A stretch of DNA of 54,168 nt from HGM12587 sp964561705 (GTDB lineage Bacteria; Bacillota; Clostridia; Lachnospirales; Lachnospiraceae): contig CAZLQJ010000003.1 of the NCBI GenBank assembly GCA_964561705.1, positions 1 through 54,168 of the forward strand, read 5' to 3'. The notes beneath the pieces are model-generated. The model had not been told where the DNA came from, did no database searches, and saw only the letters and a list, made by a program, of their open reading frames with translations. This document shows, piece after piece, positions 24,588 to 33,266 of this stretch. A program made the translations under genes and the position numbers. Within the stretch, counting starts at the first letter, position 1. Each line of letters begins with the position of its first letter.

Positions 24588-25139
24588 ATGTTAGAAACAT
24601 TGTTAAATTTGGATGGAGGATTTTTACTTTTTCTTCAGGAAAATGTGCGGAATCCTGTGTTAGATTCTATCATGATCTTTATAACAACCCTAGGAGATAA
24701 AGGCTATCTTTGGATTGCAGCTACGGTGATCCTGCTGATCCCCCAAAAAACCAGAAAGATCGGTATCATCAGTGGGGTTGCACTGTTGGGATCTTTGGTC
24801 GTCAATAATGAGATCATAAAAAATCTGGTCAGAAGACCGCGTCCGTTTATGACTTTCACGGATCTTAAAATTTTGATTTCAAGACCATCCCAGTTTTCGT
24901 TTCCATCAGGACATAGTTCCAGTTCTTTTGCGGCGGCAGCGGTATTTTATCGTTATCTGCCGAAGAAATTTGGTGTACCCGCATTGGTGCTGGCATGTTT
25001 CATTGCATTTTCCAGATTATATGTAGGTGTTCATTATCCGACAGATGTGCTGGCAGGTGCCTTGGTTGGCGTTGGTTTAAGTTATGCAGCGGGAATTTTG
25101 GTGGATTTTCTTGAAAGAAAGGTTAAAAAAGAAATATAG
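24588..25139 (+). CDS. PAP2-family membrane phosphatase
   Basis: 183 residues with ~5 TM helices. The three phosphatase motifs are complete: KNLVRRPRP (~81-89), PSGHS (~105-109) and SRLYVGVHYPTD (~145-156). Members remove phosphate from undecaprenyl pyrophosphate or phosphatidic acid at the outer face of the membrane; without an experiment either is possible. It lies 13 bases after the symporter gene and probably shares its transcript. Confidence 0.9.
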   Translation: MLETLLNLDGGFLLFLQENVRNPVLDSIMIFITTLGDKGYLWIAATVILLIPQKTRKIGIISGVALLGSLVVNNEIIKNLVRRPRPFMTFTDLKILISRPSQFSFPSGHSSSSFAAAAVFYRYLPKKFGVPALVLACFIAFSRLYVGVHYPTDVLAGALVGVGLSYAAGILVDFLERKVKKEI

Positions 25140-25147
25140 AAAAAAAT

Positions 25148-25188
25148 AAGTGGAACGGGAAAGGGAAAAGCCTTTGATCGTTCCACTT
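25148..25188. terminator. Bidirectional terminator between the PAP2 gene and mscL
   Basis: Outer stem aagtggaacg / cgttccactt with an inner aaagg / cctt pairing. An A-rich run on its left forms the U-tract for the minus-strand mscL transcript; the right side is T-rich. Confidence 0.85.
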
Positions 25189-25194
25189 GATGTT

Positions 25195-25581
25195 TTATTT
25201 CTGTTCTTTTAATAAATCTCTGATCTCAGTCAGAAGCTGGATATCTTCCGGAACAGGAGCCGGAGCCGGTGGTTCCGGTGCTTCTTCTTTCTTAAAGCCG
25301 TTGAAAAATTTCACAACGAGGAATAGAACAAAAGCTGTGATAAAGAAGTTGATCACTGCCTGAATGAATAAACCAATTTCGATGTTTGCAGACCCTACAG
25401 TCAACACGATATCGGTAAAATCGATTCCGCCAATGATGATTCCCAGGATCGGAGTCAGGATATTTGCATTCAGGGCTGTGATGATCGCTGTAAAAGCGGA
25501 TCCAACCATAAGACCGACTGCCATGCTGACTACATCACCCTTGGAAATGAATTCTTTAAATTCGTTAAAAAACTTTTTCAT
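25195..25581 (-). CDS. mscL: Large-conductance mechanosensitive channel MscL
   Basis: 128 residues. The N-terminal helix MKKFFNEFKEFISKGDVV and first TM with AVGLMVGSAFTAIITALNAN are the MscL signature. The second TM (FIQAVINFFITAFVLFLVVK) and a C-terminal helical bundle segment (LLTEIRDLLKEQK) after a Pro-rich linker complete it. It opens under membrane tension to release solutes on osmotic downshock. Monocistronic, converging on the PAP2 gene. Confidence 0.96.
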   Translation of the reverse strand: MKKFFNEFKEFISKGDVVSMAVGLMVGSAFTAIITALNANILTPILGIIIGGIDFTDIVLTVGSANIEIGLFIQAVINFFITAFVLFLVVKFFNGFKKEEAPEPPAPAPVPEDIQLLTEIRDLLKEQK

Positions 25582-25770
25582 TTTGCATTCTCCTATGTAT
25601 TTATTTGCTGCACAGGCAACATAATTAACATCAGTATAATCAATTTTCTAGTGCTTGTAAAGGACTGGGAATGAGGAAAAAAGCCAATTTTCGCCTATTT
25701 TTTATGATTTCTTTATACTTTTTTATGGTTAATTCATTGAATTTAGCGGCATAAACGCTTAAACTAGACC

Positions 25771-25776
25771 TATTAT
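25771..25776 (+). promoter_or_regulatory. Possible -10 element before the zinc-ribbon gene
   Basis: TATTAT at 25771-25776 followed by AATAGTAGGAGCA. No good -35 is visible at 16-18 bases. The 216-base gap between mscL and this gene holds nothing else I can identify. Confidence 0.3.
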
Positions 25777-25797
25777 AAATAGTAGGAGCAATGAAAA

Positions 25798-26193
25798 ATG
25801 AGGGAAAAGTTTTATCATTTTATGCAGGGACGTTATGGAACGGATGAATTTTCAAAGTTTTTGGTAGGATTTGGAATGGTGATGATCATTCTGAATATTC
25901 TGACAAGAAATGGGATATTTAACTTGCTATTTTGGGTATGTTTGATTTATTCTTACTTCAGAATGTTTTCTAAGAACTACTCTGCCAGATATAACGAAAA
26001 TCAGAAATTTCTCGGTTTAAAGAATCAGGTAAAGTATAAATGGGAAAACCAGAAAAAGCTCCATGAGCAGAAAAAAATTTATCATATTTACAGATGCCCT
26101 TATTGTAAACAGAAAATCCGTATTCCAAAAGGCAAGGGAACGATCATTGTGACCTGCCCGAAGTGTAAACAGGAATTTGGAAAAAGGAGCTAA
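25798..26193 (+). CDS. Membrane protein with C-terminal zinc ribbon
   Basis: 131 residues: two closely spaced hydrophobic helices (~24-40 and ~43-57), a basic linker (~62-95), then a zinc ribbon CPYCKQKIR ... CPKCKQEFG. The family name is unknown to me; such ribbon proteins often bind nucleic acid or a partner protein. AGGAG lies 10 bases before the ATG. A nearer ATG at 25791 in another frame gives only 18 codons. It is 3 bases from the DUF5685 gene, so the three genes 25798-27665 form one transcription unit. Confidence 0.82.
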   Translation: MREKFYHFMQGRYGTDEFSKFLVGFGMVMIILNILTRNGIFNLLFWVCLIYSYFRMFSKNYSARYNENQKFLGLKNQVKYKWENQKKLHEQKKIYHIYRCPYCKQKIRIPKGKGTIIVTCPKCKQEFGKRS

Positions 26194-26196
26194 GGA

Positions 26197-27036
26197 ATGT
26201 TTGGGTATATTGTAGTCAATAAACCGGAGATGAAATTCCGGGAATTTGACAGATATCAGTCTTATTACTGTGGATTGTGCAAAAGTCTGAAAGACCGGTA
26301 TGGAAAAAGAGGTCAGATGACTTTAAGTTATGATATGACATTTTTGGCATTGCTGCTGTCCAGTCTTTATGAGCCGGAAACGCAGACAGGATGTCGAAGA
26401 TGTGCAGTACATCCGGTAGAAAAACATCCGTATTCTCAGAATGAATTTACCGATTATGCGGCGGATATGAATATTCTGCTTTCTTATGAAAAATGCCTGG
26501 ATGACTGGACGGATGAGCATAAACTGAAAAAACGTTTAATGGCTGCACTCTTAAAAAGCAGAAATCAAAAAGTAAGTAACATCTATGCAGAGAAAATCGA
26601 AAAAATTTGTAGGCAAATGAACCGTATTCATGAGTATGAAGCTGCCAACAGCCAGGAGATTGATGAAGTTTCCGGATGTTTCGGAGAAATCATGGCAGAC
26701 ATTTTTGCCTATCGGAAGGATGAATGGGAAGAAACCTTACGAAGAATGGGTTTTTTCTTTGGAAAGTTCATTTATCTGATGGATGCCTATGAGGATATTG
26801 AGGAAGATCTGGAGAAAGGCAATTATAATCCTTTCAAGAAAGTTTGTGGTCAGGAGGATTTTGAAGAACAGGCTGAAAAAATCCTGCTGATGATGATGGC
26901 AGAAACTTCCAAAGCCTTTGAACGGCTTCCAATTGTGGAAAATGTAGAAATTTTACGAAATATATTATATTCCGGTGTGTGGTGCCGGTATGATCAGGTA
27001 AAGCAGAAAAGAAAGGAACAGAAAGAAAAACAATGA
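26197..27036 (+). CDS. DUF5685 family protein
   Basis: 279 residues, mostly helical and without a signal peptide. It starts MFGYIVVNKPEMKFREFDRY and carries paired cysteines YYCGLCKSL and GCRRCAVHP, which could bind metal. Near residue 190-210 it has FIYLMDAYEDIEEDLEKGNY, which resembles the second Asp-rich motif of squalene/phytoene synthase-like prenyl enzymes. That likeness is my inference and no activity is shown. It is embedded between the zinc-ribbon gene (3 bases) and the DnaJ gene (ATGA overlap), so its function is probably linked to a chaperone. Confidence 0.85.
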   Translation: MFGYIVVNKPEMKFREFDRYQSYYCGLCKSLKDRYGKRGQMTLSYDMTFLALLLSSLYEPETQTGCRRCAVHPVEKHPYSQNEFTDYAADMNILLSYEKCLDDWTDEHKLKKRLMAALLKSRNQKVSNIYAEKIEKICRQMNRIHEYEAANSQEIDEVSGCFGEIMADIFAYRKDEWEETLRRMGFFFGKFIYLMDAYEDIEEDLEKGNYNPFKKVCGQEDFEEQAEKILLMMMAETSKAFERLPIVENVEILRNILYSGVWCRYDQVKQKRKEQKEKQ

Positions 27037-27665
27037 TGTTCGATCCCTATCAGATCCTGGGATTATCCCGGGGAGCTTCTGATGAAGAAATAAAAAAGGC
27101 TTACAGAAACTTAAGCCGGAAATATCATCCGGATGCCAATATCAATAATCCAAATAAAGAAGAGGCAGAAGAAAAGTTTAAGCAGGTTCAGCAGGCCTAT
27201 GATCAGATTATGAAAGAAAAAGAGCAGGGAACCTTTGGTGGTTATGGAGATTTTGGCTTTGGCGGTTATCAAAGAAGTCAGACCGGCGGCAGCAGCGACT
27301 ATGAGAATTATATGCGGGCAGCAGCAAATTATATTCAGAGCAGACATTACAAAGAAGCATTGAATGTATTAAATTCTATGCCGGATCGAAATGCCATGTG
27401 GTATTATTACAGTGCGATTGCCAATCATGGAACTGGAAATAATGTGGCTGCATTGCAGCATGCGAAGCAAGCGGCATCTATGGAGCCGGGAAATTTTCAG
27501 TATCGGCAGCTGGTACAGCAGTTGGAAGGCGGCGGTATGTGGTATCGGGATATGCAGGAGCCTTATCGTGAATACAGCATGGGCGGTTCTGACTTTTGTT
27601 TGAAGCTTTGTATTGCAAATATGATCTGCAACTGTTGCTGCGGAGGAAGGATCTGTATTTGCTAA
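27033..27665 (+). CDS. J-domain (DnaJ-like) protein with cysteine-rich C-terminus
   Basis: 210 residues. The J domain is ~3-68: PYQILGLSRGASDEEIKKAY with the HPD motif in KYHPDANINN, enough to stimulate DnaK ATPase. A Gly/Phe-rich linker (GGYGDFGFGGYQRS) follows, then TPR-like helices (~95-165). The last ~23 residues hold eight cysteines (LKLCIANMICNCCCGGRICIC), an arrangement like eukaryotic cysteine-string J proteins. It lacks the zinc-finger and substrate domains of canonical DnaJ, so it is a specialised J protein. Coupled by ATGA overlap to the DUF5685 gene. Confidence 0.9.
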   Translation: MMFDPYQILGLSRGASDEEIKKAYRNLSRKYHPDANINNPNKEEAEEKFKQVQQAYDQIMKEKEQGTFGGYGDFGFGGYQRSQTGGSSDYENYMRAAANYIQSRHYKEALNVLNSMPDRNAMWYYYSAIANHGTGNNVAALQHAKQAASMEPGNFQYRQLVQQLEGGGMWYRDMQEPYREYSMGGSDFCLKLCIANMICNCCCGGRICIC

Positions 27666-27673
27666 ATGAAAGG

Positions 27674-27701
27674 ATCAGTGAAAGTAAATTCACTGATTTT
27701 T
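27674..27701 (+). terminator. Terminator after the J-domain gene
   Basis: Perfect 9-bp stem atcagtgaa / ttcactgat with a 6-base loop and a run of five T. Confidence 0.85.
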
Positions 27702-27723
27702 CTTCTTTATAAAGTGTACAAAA

Positions 27724-27751
27724 TTGAAAAAATCAGATATACTAGTATAGT
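27724..27751 (+). promoter_or_regulatory. Predicted sigma-A promoter of the DUF1846 gene
   Basis: TTGAAA (27724-27729), 16-base spacer, TATAGT (27746-27751), 47 bases before the ATG. Confidence 0.6.
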
Positions 27752-27798
27752 TAAGGTAGTGTGAGCTTTGAAAAATTAGATGATAGAGGAAGTGTGTT

Positions 27799-29280
27799 AT
27801 GTTAAAACAAGGATTTGATAATGCAAAATATCTGGAAACACAGTCCAGAGAAATCAAACAGAGAATTGCACAATTTGGAGGCAAACTTTATCTGGAATTT
27901 GGAGGCAAACTTTTTGATGATTACCATGCATCCAGAGTGCTTCCGGGATTTGAACCGGACAGCAAGCTGAAAATGCTTCTGCAGATGAAAGATCAGGCAG
28001 AGATCATCATTGTGATCAATTCCAATGATATTGAAAATGCAAAAGTGCGTGGTGATCTTGGCATCACCTATGAGCAGGATGTACTTCGTCTGATCGATAT
28101 TTTTAGAAGTTACGGACTTTATGTGGGCAGTGTTGTTTTAAATCTTTATGAGGACAAGCCGGCTGTGAAATCCTTTGAAAAATATCTGGAAACATTAGGT
28201 GTTAAGACCTATCGCCATTATATGATCGAAGGATATCCGTCCAATATTGACCGGATCTTAAGTGAAGACGGTTTTGGAAAAAATGATTATATTGAAACCA
28301 CAAAATCCCTGATCGTGGTGACGGCGCCGGGACCGGGAAGCGGAAAGATGGCAACCTGCCTTTCTCAGGTATATAATGAATATCAGAGAGGTCATGTGGC
28401 AGGATATGCCAAATTTGAAACCTTTCCAATCTGGAATATACCATTGAAACATCCGGTAAACCTGGCATATGAGGCAGCAACAGCGGATCTTGCAGATGTA
28501 AATATGATCGATCCGTTCCATTTGTCAGCTTATGACAAGGTAGCAGTAAATTATAACCGTGATGTGGAAGTTTTCCCGGTATTAAATGCAATTTTTACAA
28601 GAATTTATGGAGAATGCCGCTATCAGTCGCCTACAGACATGGGTGTTAATATGGCGGGAAACTGCATTTATGATGATGAAGCAGTTTCAGCAGCATCCAA
28701 AGAGGAAATCATCCGTCGTTATTATACAACCCTGGTACAGAAGGCAAAGGGAAAGGATGTAGAAGAAACTTTATTTAAATTAAAGATGCTGATGAATCAG
28801 GCAGGTGTAAAAGAAACAGATCGTGCGGTTGTTGGAAAAGCTATGGAAGTAGAAGAAAAAACTTCTGCCCCGGCAGCGGCTCTGGAACTTCCGGACGGGC
28901 GGATCGTTACTGGAAAGACAACCCCGCTTCTGGGTGCATGTGCAGCAGTGATGATGAATGCCTTAAAAGCTTTGGCAGGTCTTCCGGATATTCATTTGCT
29001 GGCACCGGAGGTAATTCTTCCGATTCAGGATCTGAAAGTAAAACATCTGGGAAATCGAAACCCGCGTATTCACACGGATGAAATGCTTCTGGCATTGTCT
29101 GTTTGTGCAGTACATGATGAGAATGCAAAAAAAGCGGTAGAACAGCTTGGTAAATTAAAAGGCTGCGAAATGCATACCAGTGTTATTCTCTCCGGATCCG
29201 ATGAAAAGGTATTGAAAAAGCTTCAGATTAATCTGACTTCAGAACCAAAGAGAGAAGGATCCAGATTATATACAAAATAA
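27799..29280 (+). CDS. DUF1846 domain-containing protein
   Basis: 493 residues, cytoplasmic. It has the family opening KQGFDNAKYLETQSREIKQR, a P-loop-like VVTAPGPGSGKMATCLSQVY near residue 175-190, and FPIWNIPLKHPVNLAYEAAT. Structures of the family are known but no firm function is. The GPGSGK segment suggests phosphate or nucleotide binding. Full length for the family. Monocistronic with its own promoter; ftsH follows after 40 bases with a separate ribosome binding site and may share the transcript. Confidence 0.93.
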   Translation: MLKQGFDNAKYLETQSREIKQRIAQFGGKLYLEFGGKLFDDYHASRVLPGFEPDSKLKMLLQMKDQAEIIIVINSNDIENAKVRGDLGITYEQDVLRLIDIFRSYGLYVGSVVLNLYEDKPAVKSFEKYLETLGVKTYRHYMIEGYPSNIDRILSEDGFGKNDYIETTKSLIVVTAPGPGSGKMATCLSQVYNEYQRGHVAGYAKFETFPIWNIPLKHPVNLAYEAATADLADVNMIDPFHLSAYDKVAVNYNRDVEVFPVLNAIFTRIYGECRYQSPTDMGVNMAGNCIYDDEAVSAASKEEIIRRYYTTLVQKAKGKDVEETLFKLKMLMNQAGVKETDRAVVGKAMEVEEKTSAPAAALELPDGRIVTGKTTPLLGACAAVMMNALKALAGLPDIHLLAPEVILPIQDLKVKHLGNRNPRIHTDEMLLALSVCAVHDENAKKAVEQLGKLKGCEMHTSVILSGSDEKVLKKLQINLTSEPKREGSRLYTK

Positions 29281-29320
29281 ACAAAAGAGAGCGTTTGAAA
29301 AAGCTTTGAGGAGGAAATGA

Positions 29321-31249
29321 ATGGACGAAAACAGAGCACCAAAACGGGAGCCCGAAAATGGGGGCAAACAGCCCAATAAAGGTCCTAAAAACAGACAGTC
29401 GTTATTTATGTTTGTAATGATGTGCTGTGTTGTGATGCTTGCATGGACTTATTTTAGCGGTAATGGAAAAGGAGCATCCAGCAAGGAAATCACTTATACA
29501 GAATTTTTGGATATGGTTGAAGATGGAACCATTGCCAGTGTAGAAATTCAGGGACAGGAATTGGAAATTACACCAAAAGCAAAATTGTCTGAAAATACGA
29601 GACTTTCTTATTACACGTACAAATTGGAAAGCAATGATCGTATTGTAGAAAGACTGGAAGAAGCCGGAATCAAAAATGTAAATGGAATAACACCAGATAC
29701 AACAGTTTCCATTATTGTGGAATTGATCAGTATTATTCTTCCGTTGGCAATTATCTGGATTGCAATGGGATTTTTGATGCGCCGGATGGGCAGCGGCAGC
29801 GGTGTGATGGGCGTTGGAAAGAATAAAGCCAAGGTCTATATCCAGAAACAGACGGGAATCTTATTTAAGGACGTGGCAGGTCAGGATGAAGCCAAGGAAT
29901 CTTTACAGGAAATGGTAGATTTCCTTCATAATCCTGAAAAATATACAGAAATCGGCGCAAAATTGCCAAAAGGAGCGCTTTTGGTCGGACCGCCGGGTAC
30001 CGGAAAGACACTCTTGGCGAAGGCTGTGGCAGGAGAGGCAAAAGTGCCGTTTTTCTCCCTGTCCGGTTCAGACTTTGTGGAAATGTTCGTGGGTGTAGGT
30101 GCATCCCGTGTCAGAGATCTTTTTGAAGAAGCAAAAAAGAATGCACCGTGTATCATCTTTATTGATGAGATTGATGCCATTGGAAAGCGTCGAGACAGCC
30201 ATTTTGGCGGAAATGATGAAAGAGAGCAGACTCTGAATCAGCTTCTTGCGGAGATGGATGGTTTTGAATCGAACAAGGCATGTCTGGTGCTTGGAGCCAC
30301 CAACAGACCGGAAGTCTTAGATCAGGCCCTGCTTCGTCCAGGACGTTTTGACAGACGTGTAATCGTTGATAAGCCGGATTTAAAAGGCCGTGTAGATGTT
30401 CTGAAGGTACATGCAAAAAATGTACATTTAGATGATACAGTAGATCTGGAAGCCATCGGTCTGGCAACTAGCGGTGCGGTGGGATCAGATCTAGCCAATA
30501 TGATCAATGAAGCAGCAATCCTGGCTGTAAAACATGGAAGATCTGCAGTTTCTCAGAAAGATCTGTTTGAAGCGGTGGAAGTTGTTCTGGTAGGAAAAGA
30601 AAAGAAAGACCGTGTGATGAAGCCGGAAGAGCGAAGAATCGTATCTTATCATGAGGTAGGTCATGCCCTGGTCAATGCGCTTCAGAAAGATGCAGAGCCG
30701 GTACAGAAGATTACCATCGTCCCAAGAACCATGGGTGCTTTGGGATATGTGCTTCAGGTTCCGGAAGAAGAAAAATATTTAAATACCAAAAAAGAGATCG
30801 AAGCCATGATCGTGGGTTATCTGGCTGGACGTGCAGCGGAAGAAATTGTATTTGATACAGTGACGACGGGAGCGGCAAATGATATCCAGCAGGCTACAAG
30901 GATTACAAGAGCGATGATCACCCAATATGGAATGTCAGATAAATTTGGAATGATGGGTCTGGAATCTCAGGAGAGTATGTATCTTGATAATGGCACCAGA
31001 TTAAACTGCAGCGAACAAATGGCCGCAGAGGTAGATCAGGAAATCATGAGAGTTTTGCGTGAATCATATGAAAAAGCAAAACAGCTTCTTTTGGAAAACA
31101 GAGAAGCCTTAGATAAGATCGCGGAATATCTCATTGAGAAAGAAACTATCACAGGAAAAGAATTTATGAGAATTTTCCGTGAAGTGAAGGGCATTCCGGA
31201 TCCGGAAACCGTAGAACCGGAGAATGCAGAGACAACAACAGAATCGTGA
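29321..31249 (+). CDS. ftsH: ATP-dependent zinc metalloprotease FtsH
   Basis: Membrane-anchored AAA+ protease, 642 residues, degrading misfolded membrane proteins and regulators. Two TM helices (~28-46 and ~128-150) flank a small outer domain. Walker A GPPGTGKT is at 223-230, Walker B IIFIDEID, the SRH region ATNRPEVLDQALLRPGRFDR, and the zinc site H444-EVGH. All are intact. AGGAGGAAATGA precedes the start. The N-terminus carries an extra polar ~25 residues (RAPKREPENGGKQPNKGPK), common in Lachnospiraceae. Confidence 0.98.
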   Translation: MDENRAPKREPENGGKQPNKGPKNRQSLFMFVMMCCVVMLAWTYFSGNGKGASSKEITYTEFLDMVEDGTIASVEIQGQELEITPKAKLSENTRLSYYTYKLESNDRIVERLEEAGIKNVNGITPDTTVSIIVELISIILPLAIIWIAMGFLMRRMGSGSGVMGVGKNKAKVYIQKQTGILFKDVAGQDEAKESLQEMVDFLHNPEKYTEIGAKLPKGALLVGPPGTGKTLLAKAVAGEAKVPFFSLSGSDFVEMFVGVGASRVRDLFEEAKKNAPCIIFIDEIDAIGKRRDSHFGGNDEREQTLNQLLAEMDGFESNKACLVLGATNRPEVLDQALLRPGRFDRRVIVDKPDLKGRVDVLKVHAKNVHLDDTVDLEAIGLATSGAVGSDLANMINEAAILAVKHGRSAVSQKDLFEAVEVVLVGKEKKDRVMKPEERRIVSYHEVGHALVNALQKDAEPVQKITIVPRTMGALGYVLQVPEEEKYLNTKKEIEAMIVGYLAGRAAEEIVFDTVTTGAANDIQQATRITRAMITQYGMSDKFGMMGLESQESMYLDNGTRLNCSEQMAAEVDQEIMRVLRESYEKAKQLLLENREALDKIAEYLIEKETITGKEFMRIFREVKGIPDPETVEPENAETTTES

Positions 31250-31253
31250 ATTG

Positions 31254-31287
31254 ATACCCCGGATCAGTGATGGTTTGGGGTATTTTT
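31254..31287 (+). terminator. Terminator between ftsH and uvrC
   Basis: Stem atacccc / ggggtat with a 16-base loop, followed by TTTTT. The large loop makes it moderate. Confidence 0.65.
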
Positions 31288-31321
31288 CCATAAGAAGATA
31301 AAGTAAGAGAGGCAAAAAGCC

Positions 31322-33157
31322 ATGTTTGATATTCAGGAGGAATTAAAAAAACTGCCGGGAAAGCCGGGTGTCTATTTGATGCATGATGAGAAGGATGAGA
31401 TCATTTATGTGGGAAAAGCGATTTCCTTAAAAAATCGTGTGCGTCAGTATTTTCAGACAAGCCGTAATAAAGGACCAAAGATTGAGCAGATGGTCACAAA
31501 AATTGCCAGATTTGAATATATCATCACGGATTCGGAGCTGGAAGCTTTGGTGTTAGAGTGTAATTTGATCAAGGAACATCGTCCGAGATACAATACCATG
31601 CTGATGGACGATAAAACCTATCCCTACATTAAGGTAACTGTGAAAGAGGCCTATCCAAGAGTGCTTTTTTCGCGGCAGATGAAAAAAGACAAATCCAAAT
31701 ATTATGGTCCTTATACCAGTGCTGCAGCCGTAAAAGACACCATTGAGCTGATCCGTAAAATTTATAAACTGCGCACCTGTTCACGAAATCTGCCAAAGGA
31801 CACCGGAAAAGAACGTCCATGTTTAAATTATCATATTAAGCAATGTGATGCCCCTTGTCAGGGATACATTACAGAGGAGGCTTATGCCGAAAAGGTAAAA
31901 AAAGCAATGGAGTTTTTGAATGGAAACTATGATCCGGTTCTAAAAGAACTAGAAGAAAAGATGCTAGATGCTTCTGAAAATATGGAATTTGAACAGGCGA
32001 TCGAATATCGGGAACTTCTGGGAAGTGTGAAACAGATTGCTCAAAAACAGAAAATTTCCAATAGTGATGGAGAGGATAAAGATATTATTGCCATGGCAAG
32101 TGATGGAGAGGATGCTGTGGTACAGGTGTTTTTTGTCAGAGAAGGGCGTCTGATCGGAAGGGATCATTTTTATCTGCGGATTACGCCGAATGAAAAAACA
32201 TCGGAAGTTTTAAGCAGTTTTGTAAAACAGTTTTATGCGGGAACGCCGTTTGTACCCAAGGAATTGATGCTTCAGACGGAAATTGAGGATCAGGAAGTGA
32301 TCAGCCAGTGGCTGAGCGTGAAAAAAGGTCAGAAAGTCTATTTGCGTGTTCCAAAGATGGGAACCAAGGAAAAATTGGTGGAACTGGCATCAAAAAATGC
32401 GAAACTGGTACTAAGTCAGGATCGGGAGAAGATCAAACGCGAAGAAGGACGTACCATTGGGGCGGCAAAGGAAATTGCAGCATGGCTTGGAATGCCGGAA
32501 ATTGCCAGAATAGAAGCATTTGATATTTCCAATATCAGTGGTTTTGAGAATGTGGGTTCCATGGTGGTTTACGAAAAAGGGAAACCAAAGCGCAGTGATT
32601 ATCGTAAATTTAGGATCAAAGGGGTGCAGGGACCGGATGATTATGCCTGTATGGAAGAGGTGTTGAAAAGAAGGTTTTTGCATGGATTGCAGGAGCAGGA
32701 AAAAGAACTGGGCGGATTTGCCAGATTCCCGGATCTGATTATGATGGACGGAGGAAAGGGGCAGGTAAATGTTGCCTTACGGGTTCTGGAAGAACTTCAT
32801 CTCAATATTCCTGTATGCGGAATGGTAAAAGATGATAAACATCGAACCAGAGGATTATATTTTGAAAATCAGGAAATTCCAATTGACAGAGGAAGTGAAG
32901 GATTTCGGCTGATTACAAGGATTCAGGACGAAGCCCATCGATTTGCGATTGAATATCACAGAAGTCTTAGAAGCAAAGATCAGGTGCATTCCGTGCTGGA
33001 TGACATTGCGGGAATCGGACCGACCCGAAGAAAGGCCTTAATGAAGGCTTTTGCGTCCATTGAGGAAATGAAAGCAGCAGAAGTGGAGGAATTGGCTCAG
33101 GTACCATCTATGAATCGAATGGCTGCTGAAAAAGTCTATGAGTTTTTCCATAAATAA
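31322..33157 (+). CDS. uvrC: Excinuclease ABC subunit C
   Basis: UvrC makes both incisions around a bulky DNA lesion in the UvrABC nucleotide-excision pathway. 611 residues. The N-terminal GIY-YIG nuclease (~10-95) shows PGKPGVYLMHDE and IIYVGKAISLKNRV. The UVR/UvrB-binding motif lies at ~205-235 (EEKMLDASENMEFEQAIEYR). The RNase H-like domain has EAFDISNISG and DLIMMDGGKGQ. The C-terminal HhH pair starts IAGIGPTRRKALM. Complete. It starts 8 bases after AGAGGC-type sequence; the hprK promoter follows. Confidence 0.98.
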   Translation: MFDIQEELKKLPGKPGVYLMHDEKDEIIYVGKAISLKNRVRQYFQTSRNKGPKIEQMVTKIARFEYIITDSELEALVLECNLIKEHRPRYNTMLMDDKTYPYIKVTVKEAYPRVLFSRQMKKDKSKYYGPYTSAAAVKDTIELIRKIYKLRTCSRNLPKDTGKERPCLNYHIKQCDAPCQGYITEEAYAEKVKKAMEFLNGNYDPVLKELEEKMLDASENMEFEQAIEYRELLGSVKQIAQKQKISNSDGEDKDIIAMASDGEDAVVQVFFVREGRLIGRDHFYLRITPNEKTSEVLSSFVKQFYAGTPFVPKELMLQTEIEDQEVISQWLSVKKGQKVYLRVPKMGTKEKLVELASKNAKLVLSQDREKIKREEGRTIGAAKEIAAWLGMPEIARIEAFDISNISGFENVGSMVVYEKGKPKRSDYRKFRIKGVQGPDDYACMEEVLKRRFLHGLQEQEKELGGFARFPDLIMMDGGKGQVNVALRVLEELHLNIPVCGMVKDDKHRTRGLYFENQEIPIDRGSEGFRLITRIQDEAHRFAIEYHRSLRSKDQVHSVLDDIAGIGPTRRKALMKAFASIEEMKAAEVEELAQVPSMNRMAAEKVYEFFHK

Positions 33158-33186
33158 GGGAGATTGACTGATAGAAGCAATTTCTC

Positions 33187-33215
33187 TTGCGATAATAGGT
33201 GAGAAGCTTTAGAAT
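33187..33215 (+). promoter_or_regulatory. Predicted sigma-A promoter of hprK-glucokinase
   Basis: TTGCGA (33187-33192), 17-base spacer, TAGAAT (33210-33215), about 50 bases before the hprK ATG. Confidence 0.5.
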
Positions 33216-33266
33216 AGAAGCAGATAAGGTTGCCCTAAATTTGTGGATCGTGAAAAGGAGAAAAAT

